40,972 bases of DNA, taken from contig NZ_BDBY01000033.1 of the NCBI RefSeq assembly GCF_001613225.1, positions 1 to 40,972 on the forward strand, given 5' to 3'. Origin of the DNA: Nocardia pseudovaccinii NBRC 100343. Its GTDB lineage: Bacteria; Actinomycetota; Actinomycetes; Mycobacteriales; Mycobacteriaceae. The translations under genes were made by a program, and so were the position numbers. Shown here in pieces: positions 1-6,989 of this stretch; positions within the stretch are counted from its first letter, which is position 1; each line of letters begins with the position of its first letter. The notes beneath the pieces are model-generated. The model ran no database searches. It was not told the origin of the DNA and saw only the letters and a list, made by a program, of their open reading frames with translations.

Positions 1-1105
1 GCTTTTTCGCCTGTGGCAGTGGGATCACGTTGTAGAGTTTGGCCGCACTATTGGCGAAGATGTCGTGCCAGCCGCCATACATGAAGGTGGGCACCGTGAT
101 TCGGTCGGGATGTCCGAGAATCCCCTGCCGGAATTCACTGTCGTCGTCGAGTGCGGCGGCCAGTGTCGTCGGTACCCGGTCCAGCGACGGGGTCAGCAGC
201 GCCTGGGCCAGCAGGTCGGAATTGGTTGCCGGGTCGGCCATCCTGGCCTGGAGCCATTTCCAGTCGAAGGTGCCGTTGAGCATGGACTGCACGTCGGGAA
301 TCAACTTCGTCTGGTTCACATTGTTCAACCACAGTGGCAGGAAGGTCGTGCCGATACCGCCGCCCGGTGCGACGACATCGCGCATCAGATCGCTACCCGC
401 CTCCACCGGGAAGATGGCTTTCAGTGCGGCAGGGGCGTTTTCGGCCGCACGCAGTTGATTGATGCCCGCGTAGGAGCCGCCGCTCATACCGACGGCGCCG
501 TTGGACCACGGCTGCTTCGCCGCCCAATCGATCACCTCGCGGGTGTCCAATTGTTCACGCTTGCCGAGCGTGTTCCAGTTGCCCTGGGAGAAGCCGGTGC
601 CGCGGACGTCCGTGACGACCAGCGTGTACCCACTGCGGATGAGATTGCGGTCGATGCCGAGCACGGTCTGGATCATGCCGCCGTCCAGTGCTTGCATCAG
701 GTCGCCGAATCCGCTGATCGGTGTGCCGGACAGATTGAGCCGCCGGACCATATCCATGGTGAACGGCCGCAGTCCGGGCGCGGCGAACGCCGAATCGACC
801 AGATTGCTCATGAGTTTGGTGTACGGTGTGAGATTCACGATCGTCGGCAACGGCTGGCCGACCACCTTGTTCGCCGCATCGACGGGCCGATACACATTGG
901 CCTTGAGTACGACCCCATCGCTCATGCGAATCGGGACGTCCCAGTCGATATGGACATCGGGATACTGCTGCGGGCCGTCGTGCATAGCGGTCCATCGCTC
1001 GCCGAGGGTGCTGTCGATGCTTTGCTCGGCGGTCGCGGAGCCGCCGCCGCTCGAAGCCAGTGCCACCACGGCCGCGACCACGGTCGCCAGTCGAATCAAA
1101 CACAT
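1..1105 (-). CDS. Secreted CocE/NonD-family hydrolase (X-Pro dipeptidyl-peptidase S15 type), 3' end beyond the window
   Basis: The leftward frame is open from an ATG at 1105 to the window edge, giving 368 codons without a stop. The N-terminus (MCLIRLATVVAAVVALASS) is a signal peptide, so the enzyme should be exported. The mature part reads as a CocE/NonD alpha/beta hydrolase: DVPIRMSDGVVLKANVYRP at the start of the domain, VVTDVRGTGFSQG as the oxyanion-side loop, and GMSGGSYAG carrying the nucleophilic Ser. These enzymes cleave esters or X-Pro peptide bonds with a Ser-Asp-His triad. The C-terminal jelly-roll domain lies outside the window. A GGAG lies about 13 bases upstream of the ATG. The substrate cannot be told from sequence. 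The family assignment is strong. Confidence 0.88.
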   Translation of the reverse strand, partial: MCLIRLATVVAAVVALASSGGGSATAEQSIDSTLGERWTAMHDGPQQYPDVHIDWDVPIRMSDGVVLKANVYRPVDAANKVVGQPLPTIVNLTPYTKLMSNLVDSAFAAPGLRPFTMDMVRRLNLSGTPISGFGDLMQALDGGMIQTVLGIDRNLIRSGYTLVVTDVRGTGFSQGNWNTLGKREQLDTREVIDWAAKQPWSNGAVGMSGGSYAGINQLRAAENAPAALKAIFPVEAGSDLMRDVVAPGGGIGTTFLPLWLNNVNQTKLIPDVQSMLNGTFDWKWLQARMADPATNSDLLAQALLTPSLDRVPTTLAAALDDDSEFRQGILGHPDRITVPTFMYGGWHDIFANSAAKLYNVIPLPQAKK

Positions 1106-1386
1106 AAACGCAGGTGCCACTCCATGCCCCGACAACTCGTGATCCCCTCTCGACTGGTACGCAGCATGCAGACAAGATCGACCGATTCGACGCCCGACGA
1201 CCTTAGCAACCTGTTGGCGAATGTTCCGCTAGGTACGGTGCGTTCGGTTCGTCGAATTTCCCCGCAGACTCGCTGGACCCACGACACTGTGTGACCGAAC
1301 CGTGACCGATCTACGTCGAACGACCGATCCGCGCTCCGCCCCACGAGGACACGCCACCACTTCGAACGCCCGGGCGGCAAGGTCAT

Positions 1387-2118
1387 CTAATTCGGCAGTT
1401 CGAGGCGATCCGTGATGCCGTCGAGCAGGCTGGTCAGCGTCCACTCGACGGGGTCTACGCCGCCAGTGGTGGTGCGCGCGGCGAGCCAGCGGGCGAAGGC
1501 CGGATAGCGACCGTCGGCGAGGATCGGCGCCAGCATCGGTTGCGCGGCGGCGGCCAACTCGTCGTCGGTGCGCAGTCCGGAACGGGCCCGCATGCGGTTC
1601 TCCTCGGCGAGTTGCAGTGCGGCGCCGATGAGATGACCGTCGACGGCGGCGGTGATCAGCGTCATATCGTCGGCGGCGATATCGAGGGGCTCCAAGAGGG
1701 CGAAGCGGAAGTCGAAGTAGCGCAGCGCATTCGGCCCGAGGGGCGGGCGCGTGTGCACGAGTTCACCGAACCAGAGGTGGCGCTGGATCACCGACCAGGT
1801 AGCCAGCGAAAGCTCTTCGAGCGCGGCGCGCCAATGGCCCGAAGGTGTTGCGGGTAGCGGAATCTCGCCGTAAACGGCGTCGATCATCAAGTCGACCAGC
1901 CCGTCCTTGCTGCCGACATAGCGATACAGCGACATCGGCGTGGACGCACCGACCGCCGTGGCGATCCGCCGCATGGTCAGCGCCCGCGCGCCCTCGGCAT
2001 CGGCCACGGTCAGTGCCGCACGCAGGATGCTCGCCCGGCTCAGCGTCGTGGTCGGTCGACCCGGCGGTTCGGGTAGCGACCAGATCAACGGTCCGGGCGG
2101 CGACGGATCCTCACTCAT
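1387..2118 (-). CDS. TetR/AcrR-family repressor with TetR_C-type ligand domain
   Basis: A 243-residue regulator. The N-terminal helix-turn-helix is clear (SRASILRAALTVADAEG, then TMRRIATAVGASTPMSLYRY), and the C-terminal domain resembles that of tetracycline-type TetR proteins. I chose the ATG at 2118 rather than the one at 2139, because an AAGGAGG lies 6 bases upstream of 2118 and inside the longer reading. The gene is divergent from the FAD monooxygenase. A 33-bp dyad between them is the likely operator. By analogy with such pairs it probably represses the monooxygenase, and perhaps itself, until an aromatic or drug-like ligand binds. The ligand is unknown. Confidence 0.9.
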   Translation of the reverse strand: MSEDPSPPGPLIWSLPEPPGRPTTTLSRASILRAALTVADAEGARALTMRRIATAVGASTPMSLYRYVGSKDGLVDLMIDAVYGEIPLPATPSGHWRAALEELSLATWSVIQRHLWFGELVHTRPPLGPNALRYFDFRFALLEPLDIAADDMTLITAAVDGHLIGAALQLAEENRMRARSGLRTDDELAAAAQPMLAPILADGRYPAFARWLAARTTTGGVDPVEWTLTSLLDGITDRLELPN

Positions 2119-2128
2119 TTCCACCTCC

Positions 2129-2182
2129 TTGCCGGGCATTCAACCATTCGTGTACAAAGTACATATGATGTACAACGTACAC
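2129..2182 (+). promoter_or_regulatory. Promoter and TetR-type operator dyad overlapping the monooxygenase start codon
   Basis: The arms GTGTACAAAGTACAT (2150-2164) and ATGTACAACGTACAC (2168-2182) form an inverted repeat centred on 2166 that matches at 12 of 15 positions. Each arm is itself built on GTAC. A -35-like TTGCCG (2129-2134) and a -10-like TACAAA (2153-2158) with an 18-base spacer would place the transcript start at or next to the ATG at 2165. That implies a leaderless mRNA and a repressor covering the -10 and start region. The dyad is seen directly; the promoter elements are inferred. Confidence 0.65.
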
Positions 2183-3673
2183 GAACCTCGTGTTCTCATA
2201 GTCGGCGGCGGATTGGTCGGACTGTCGGCCGCGCTGTTCCTGCGTCACCACGGCGTGGCAACGGCGCTGGTCGAACGCAGGCCGACCACCTCGCCACAGC
2301 CCAAGGCCCGGCGCATCAATATCCGGACCATGGAACTGTTCGGCCAGCTCGGCATTGCCGAGGAGGTGCTGGATGCGGCCCGCGACCTCGCGGCGTACCA
2401 GCACTTCGCGGCCGGTCCGACGCTCGCGCAGGCCGAACGGATTCCCTTCACGTTGCCCGGTGGGGTGCCGGACTGGCCGACCATCACCCCGGCCACCGCC
2501 TGCCTGTGTGCCCAGGATCTGCTGGAGCCGGTGCTGCGGCGCATCGCCGTGGCACGCGGCTGCGATGCGCGGTTCGGCGTCGAGCTCACGGACTTCGTCG
2601 ACGAGCCCGAGGGCGTCACCGCCACGATTCGTGCCGCCGACGGCACGGTCGAGCGGTTGTGCGCGGACTATCTGATTGCCGCGGACGGCGCCTCGAGTCC
2701 GATCCGCGAGCGGCTCGGTATTCCGCGCGATGGTCGTGGCACGCTCGGCCGAGCCGTCAATGTCTACTTCCGCGCCGAACTGGCCGAGCTGGTGCGCGGC
2801 CGCGAATTCAACCTCTGCCAGATCGAGAATGCCGATGCGCCGGGAGCTTTCGCCTCGATCGACGGCTCACAGCGTTGGATATTCACCACCACCGAAGGTG
2901 TCGACCGGCCCCTGGACGAATGGCCGAGCGTATTGCGAACGGCCATCGGTGTTTCCGAAATTCCGATTCAGCTGCTCAGTGTATTGCCTTGGGAGCCGGG
3001 GATGTTCGTCGCCGAGCAATACCGTGCGGGCCGCGTCTTCCTGGCCGGTGACGCCGCTCATGTCATGCCGCCCTTCGCCGCCGCGGGCGCGAATACCGGC
3101 ATCGAGGACGTGCATAACCTCGCCTGGAAGCTGGCGGCCGTCCTGCGCGACGAGGCCGATCCGGCATTGCTGGACACCTATCACACCGAACGCCGACCGG
3201 CAGGCTGGTACATCGCCGACCAGTCGAGCATCCGAACCGCCGACCTGCGCACCATGAATCGCGAAGCCACCGACGCCACACCACTCGCCGATCCGATCGC
3301 CCTGATCCTGGGCAATCGCTACCACGCGGGGGCGCTCGTCGACGACGGCAGCACGCATACCATGGCGCATCTCGATCTCACCGGCCAACCCGGCACTCGA
3401 CTGCCGCATCGCCGCCTGCCCGACGGTCGCTCCACACTCGACCTCATCGGAACGTCCTGTGCTCTCCTGGTCGGCCCGGCGGGCACCGCATGGAAGACCC
3501 GGCTACCGCTGGAAATCCATGAGCTGGACCAGGATTGGCCCGACACCGTCGGCCTCTCCCCCACCGGCGCACTGCTCGTACGCCCCGATCAGATCATTGC
3601 CTGGCGCATGCCGAGCCTGCCGAGCGATCCGGCCGCCGAGCTGCACGCCGCCCTGGATCGCATAATGCGATGA
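2165..3673 (+). CDS. FAD-dependent aromatic-type monooxygenase (PHBH/TetX-like, group A)
   Basis: A 502-residue flavoprotein hydroxylase. It has the Rossmann GGGLVG near residue 14, the DG motif (LIAADGASSPIRERLG near 174) and the GD motif (VFLAGDAAHVMPP near 295) with the downstream NTGIEDVHNLAWKL helix. The C-terminal ~110 residues match the thioredoxin-like extension of polyketide and phenol hydroxylases such as RdmE or PcpB. It should use NAD(P)H and O2 to hydroxylate an aromatic or polyketide substrate. The frame is open upstream to 1940, but that stretch overlaps the divergent tetR. The real start is one of two ATGs, 2165 or 2168. No Shine-Dalgarno sequence precedes them, which fits leaderless translation. 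It converges on the lipoprotein with only 2 bases between the stops. Confidence 0.88.
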   Translation: MMYNVHEPRVLIVGGGLVGLSAALFLRHHGVATALVERRPTTSPQPKARRINIRTMELFGQLGIAEEVLDAARDLAAYQHFAAGPTLAQAERIPFTLPGGVPDWPTITPATACLCAQDLLEPVLRRIAVARGCDARFGVELTDFVDEPEGVTATIRAADGTVERLCADYLIAADGASSPIRERLGIPRDGRGTLGRAVNVYFRAELAELVRGREFNLCQIENADAPGAFASIDGSQRWIFTTTEGVDRPLDEWPSVLRTAIGVSEIPIQLLSVLPWEPGMFVAEQYRAGRVFLAGDAAHVMPPFAAAGANTGIEDVHNLAWKLAAVLRDEADPALLDTYHTERRPAGWYIADQSSIRTADLRTMNREATDATPLADPIALILGNRYHAGALVDDGSTHTMAHLDLTGQPGTRLPHRRLPDGRSTLDLIGTSCALLVGPAGTAWKTRLPLEIHELDQDWPDTVGLSPTGALLVRPDQIIAWRMPSLPSDPAAELHAALDRIMR

Positions 3674-3675
3674 CG

Positions 3676-4224
3676 TTATCTCGGCGGAGTCCCGATCGTC
3701 TGGACTTGCTTTCCATCCCAATGGAATTGGACCGGCGTGGGCGTACCGTCCGGGCAGGCATTGCAGCTGCCGGGCGTCTTATAGACCACGCCGACGGTGT
3801 CATCGGTCGTATGGCCCGGATCCAGCGAAGTGAACCCGAGACTCTCCCGTGTGCCGGTGCCGACGAAATCGCCCTTGTGGAACAACAGCACTTGATTCGG
3901 CGAACTACCGGTCGCGCCTTCGACCGTAATGATCACGGCCGACAGCGTGACGCACGGATCGAAGGTGCCCTCGAATCCGGCCGGATCAGTGGACCACGGC
4001 ACCTTGGTGATCGGATCGACGGGCAGCGTGGCGATGGCGGCACCGATCACCGGCGCGGTCAGGTCGACGCCGCATTTCGCCGTAGGCGCGGCACTCGGCG
4101 TGGTCGCCGCCGTCGGGGTCGGTCCGTAATCGGTTATCCGGCCGCTGTTATCGCCCGAGCCGCATCCGGTCACACAGGTGAGTCCGATACCGAGGGTGAG
4201 CAAAACGAGCCGATAGATCTGCAT
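3676..4224 (-). CDS. LppP/LprE-type lipoprotein
   Basis: A 182-residue exported lipoprotein. It starts MQIYRLVLLTLGIGL and carries a lipobox LTCVTGC with the lipidated Cys near residue 18. A Thr/Pro/Ala-rich linker follows. The globular domain has two paired cysteines (SCNAC) and an FDPCVTLS segment typical of actinobacterial LppP/LprE lipoproteins; their function is unknown. It would be anchored on the outer face of the membrane. The ATG at 4224 has GGAGAGGACGTC directly upstream. That sequence appears to be the terminal part of the neighbouring tnpB element, so the insertion seems to have replaced the native leader and now supplies the ribosome binding site. A longer frame to 4428 only reads antisense through tnpB. 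Confidence 0.8.
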   Translation of the reverse strand: MQIYRLVLLTLGIGLTCVTGCGSGDNSGRITDYGPTPTAATTPSAAPTAKCGVDLTAPVIGAAIATLPVDPITKVPWSTDPAGFEGTFDPCVTLSAVIITVEGATGSSPNQVLLFHKGDFVGTGTRESLGFTSLDPGHTTDDTVGVVYKTPGSCNACPDGTPTPVQFHWDGKQVQTIGTPPR

Positions 4225-4370
4225 GACGTCCTCTCCACGGATTGATCCGGGGATTCCAACTGCTATTACGTGGGTTGGAGCAGTAATTCCTCGCGGTTTC
4301 CTGCTGGTTCCTGCTTCACGGACCGACCAGCGTCGAGGTCTCCACAGGCTGTGACCGCAAGCCCTGCGGC
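4205..4370 (-). ncRNA. Predicted omega/reRNA of TnpB (bounds approximate)
   Basis: TnpB guide RNAs are normally cut from the 3' end of the tnpB transcript and the right-end hairpin, with the guide just outside the element. Here the hairpin is at 4235-4252 and the terminus is at about 4223-4225. The guide would then be the first ~20 bases of the lipoprotein gene (4224 down to 4205). The hairpin is seen; the RNA itself and its 5' boundary are inferred. Confidence 0.3.
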
Positions 4371-5477
4371 CAGGATGTTTCGAGCCGCATTCACGTCCGC
4401 GTTCATTGTGTGGCCACAGTGGGTGCACCGAAACCGCGCTTGGCCCTCACGCGATCCCGGGTCCACCGCCGCGCACGCCGAACACGTCTGCGACGTGAAC
4501 CGGGCTGGCACTTCAACAACTGTTGTCCCCGAATAATGGGCACGGCCCTTCAAGGCGGTCGCGAGCTGCCACCACCCCCTTCCCAGGATGCTCCGGTTCA
4601 ACCCGGCTTTGGCTTTCACATTCGAGCCGGGCTGCTCCACCGTGCCTTTCGCGTTGCGTGTCATGTTTCGGGTGCGCAGATCCTCGAGCACCACCAGCGC
4701 ATTCCGCTCCGTGAGCCGGTGCGCGGTCCAAGCGCAGAAGTCGGCGCGCCGGTCTCGCTCTCTGCCACGGATACTGCGCATCGCTGCCAGCGTTTGACGA
4801 CGGCTGGCCGAGCCCTTCTTCTGGCGAGCGAGTTTCTGCTGCAGTCGCCGGTGGCGCTTGATCTCACCGCGGGTGGTGAACCTGCGGTCACGCATCCAAC
4901 CGTCCGAACATGCCACTGCAACTACGACACCCCTGTCCACACCGGGATCGGGCCACGCATGCTCCTTGGGGGTGGTCTTCCCGTCGTCGACGACAAACGA
5001 CACGTACCAGTGATTACCGTCCCGCGAGACCGTCGCACTCCGCACGACACCGCCGAGCGGATGCGATATCCGGAAGGTGACCCACCCGAGTTTCGGCAAC
5101 CGCACCCGACCCCATCGGCGGTTCAGCCGCTCGATGAGCATCTTGTTGCCTTCTGGGAACCGGAACGACGGCTCCCAGCGCCGCGCAGACCGCCACCTGA
5201 CCTTCCGAGTCCCATGGGTTCGGCATGCTTTGTCCAGGTCCATCAGGATCTGCTGCAGGCAATGCCCGGGTGCAGCATTCAGCCACTCATGCTCGGATTC
5301 CGACTCCGCAAGTTCCGCAGCTTGCTGCCGGTAATTGACCCACGCACCCCGACGTCGGTAGGCGCGCCGCTGCTCGAGTCCGGTGTTCCGAACTGCTCGA
5401 CACACCCGCCCGAACTCCTCACACCGAGCGGCCTGTTCGTCGCTCAGGTTGAGGCGATACCCGCGACCGGTCAACAC
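4223..5477 (-). mobile_element. IS200/IS605-group (IS1341-like) element with tnpB only; left end not defined
   Basis: The element has tnpB but no recognisable tnpA, as in IS1341-type derivatives mobilised in trans. The right end, read on the minus strand after the tnpB stop, has GAATCCCCGG, an 8-bp imperfect stem (CCCCGGAT / ATCCGTGG with a CA loop, 4235-4252), and then GAGAGGACGTC, ending next to the ATG at 4224. This layout matches the hairpin plus GGAGGATGTC-like terminus I know from such elements. The left end and its target-adjacent motif lie upstream of the tnpB start at 5477, but I could not place them. The coordinates therefore cover only the supported part. Confidence 0.7.
4266..5477 (-). 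CDS. tnpB: TnpB, RNA-guided endonuclease of an IS200/IS605-group element
   Basis: A 403-residue TnpB of normal length. The N-terminal part has the OrfB wedge/helical region (residues 1-160). The split RuvC nuclease is complete: Asp181 in GVDRGV, Glu265 in LVVLEDL and Asp361 in MNADVNAARN. A zinc ribbon with Cys332/Cys335 (CSAC) and Cys351/Cys354 (CTHC) lies between the last two. The family uses an RNA from the element's right end to cut matching DNA beside a short motif, which favours element retention. All catalytic residues are present, so it looks active. The start is the GTG at 5477, the first start codon after an in-frame TGA. The product ends 41 bases before the downstream lipoprotein start. 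Confidence 0.93.
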   Translation of the reverse strand: MLTGRGYRLNLSDEQAARCEEFGRVCRAVRNTGLEQRRAYRRRGAWVNYRQQAAELAESESEHEWLNAAPGHCLQQILMDLDKACRTHGTRKVRWRSARRWEPSFRFPEGNKMLIERLNRRWGRVRLPKLGWVTFRISHPLGGVVRSATVSRDGNHWYVSFVVDDGKTTPKEHAWPDPGVDRGVVVAVACSDGWMRDRRFTTRGEIKRHRRLQQKLARQKKGSASRRQTLAAMRSIRGRERDRRADFCAWTAHRLTERNALVVLEDLRTRNMTRNAKGTVEQPGSNVKAKAGLNRSILGRGWWQLATALKGRAHYSGTTVVEVPARFTSQTCSACAAVDPGSREGQARFRCTHCGHTMNADVNAARNILAAGLAVTACGDLDAGRSVKQEPAGNREELLLQPT

Positions 5478-6032
5478 GACACGATCACCGCTATTCCTGC
5501 TGCTCGATATCGTGCTTGATCACCGACAACGAAGCCCTCGCACAATACGGTCGCGACGTGATACGAGTTTGCCCACAGTGACGGCAGCAGCGATGTCAGC
5601 TCCACCAGCCACGCCCCCTTCTTCTCGACCGCCTCGGCGATCACCGGCTCGAGCCGCCTGCTGCCCGGAACCCCCGATCGGCTTCCGCCGACACTTCGGA
5701 CATCGGATTGGAACGCACAACGAAACGCGTCATCTGAGTTCTTCAGCAACGTAGCACCCACCACCGACAACAGAAGACAACCACAGGTTGCCGAACATCG
5801 GAACAACCACCCCGTCCGTGTCTCAGCGGTCAACAACTCGAATTCGACATGCTCAGTCCCACAGCTGAAACCGGGCCCCACCGCACAGCTATCTCCTGAT
5901 CGCGCTCCGGGCATCAGGCCGAGCATCGCCGCGTCGGGCGATCGCCGGATCGGGCTCCCACGGGTGGGGTCGCCGCCCGGACGGTGAGTCGATAACGTCG
6001 ACATCCGTCCGAGTCCTGATGAGGAGATCTGA
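5478..6032. other. Gene-poor stretch upstream of tnpB
   Basis: I find no convincing gene in these 555 bases. GC is visibly lower than in the neighbouring genes. It must contain the left end of the tnpB element and the promoter of the transporter at 6033. A leftward frame stays open to a stop at 5471-5473, next to the tnpB start. Its last ~55 residues (from EPVIAEAVEKKGAWL) look more protein-like than the rest, and may be a remnant of an interrupted gene. I do not recognise it. Confidence 0.4.
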
Positions 6033-6923
6033 ATGGGTTCAACGATTTTCGCCGTGTTCCTACCGCTGGCCCTGGCGCTGGTGATGTTCGGGCTCGGGTT
6101 GACCTTGACCGTCGACGATTTCGCCAGGGTGCTGCGGTATCCCAAGGCGGCGGTGGTCGCGCTGGTGTGCCAGATGATCGTGCTGCCCGCGATCTGCCTG
6201 GGTCTGGTCTACCTGTTCCGGCTCGAGGGTGCGCTGGCCGTCGGGGTGATGTTGCTCGTCGCCTCACCGGGCGGGCCGTCGGCGAATCTGTTCAGCCATA
6301 TCGCCGGTGGCAATGTGGCCCTGAATATCACGCTGACGGCGATCAATTCGATTCTCGCCGTGTTCACCCTGCCGCTGGTGGTCACTCTGTCGTTCACGCT
6401 GTTCATGGACGACGACGCCGCGATCGGGCTGCGGCCGGATAAGTTCGCCCAGGTGTTCGCGATCGTGCTGGTCCCGGTCGCGGTGGGGATGTGGGTGCAT
6501 CGCCGGTTCACCGATTGGGCCGAGCGGATGCGCAAGAACGTCAAGATCGTCTCGGCGGTGGTGCTGCTGCTGGTCGTGGTGGCGGCGGTGGGGCGCGAGT
6601 TCGACACGCTGACCGAGAACATCGGCAAGCTCGCCACCCTCAGCCTGCTGTTGTCGACGCTGAGCTTCGTCATCGGGTACATCGTGCCGCGGTTGTTCCG
6701 GGTGCACACCGATCAGGCGATCGCCTCGGCGATGGAGATCGGCATCCACAACGGCGCGTTGGCCATCGCGGTCGCCTCCAGTGTGCTGCACAATTCGCAG
6801 ATGGCGGTGCCGCCCGCGGTCTACGGGGTACTGATGAATGTTCCCGCCGCCATCGCCGCATACTTGTTGGCGCGGCAGCTGCGCCGCGCGGCTCCCACAC
6901 CGATTCCGGCCGCCACCGGCTAG
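6033..6923 (+). CDS. Bile acid:sodium symporter (BASS) family transporter
   Basis: A 296-residue integral membrane protein with about nine to ten hydrophobic segments, the usual size for bacterial BASS proteins. Family hallmarks are ASPGGPSANLFSHIAGG (near residue 80), matching the first crossover motif, and EIGIHNGALAIAV (near 235), matching the second. These form the sodium and substrate site at the unwound helices. BASS proteins carry organic anions such as bile acids, pyruvate or pantoate with Na+; the substrate here is unknown. AGGAG lies just upstream of the ATG. It is close to, but probably independent of, the kinase gene 66 bases downstream. Confidence 0.85.
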   Translation: MGSTIFAVFLPLALALVMFGLGLTLTVDDFARVLRYPKAAVVALVCQMIVLPAICLGLVYLFRLEGALAVGVMLLVASPGGPSANLFSHIAGGNVALNITLTAINSILAVFTLPLVVTLSFTLFMDDDAAIGLRPDKFAQVFAIVLVPVAVGMWVHRRFTDWAERMRKNVKIVSAVVLLLVVVAAVGREFDTLTENIGKLATLSLLLSTLSFVIGYIVPRLFRVHTDQAIASAMEIGIHNGALAIAVASSVLHNSQMAVPPAVYGVLMNVPAAIAAYLLARQLRRAAPTPIPAATG

Positions 6924-6989
6924 GGCAACCGAGCGCGGCCTGGGTAGCCTTTGCGTGTTCGACGTCAGGTGAGAGGACCCCAGTTCGCG

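Noticed and set aside
65..1294. 409-codon rightward frame
   Set aside because: It is antisense to the CocE/NonD hydrolase, which has a signal peptide and catalytic motifs. The frame is rich in Arg, His and Gln without domain content.
1106..1386. 96-codon leftward frame between the hydrolase and tetR
   Set aside because: It overlaps the hydrolase signal peptide, is Arg-rich and has no family match. I treat the 281 bases as the hydrolase promoter region.
4410..5519. 369-codon rightward frame over tnpB
   Set aside because: It is a shadow of the intact tnpB, rich in Pro and Arg, with no recognisable motif.
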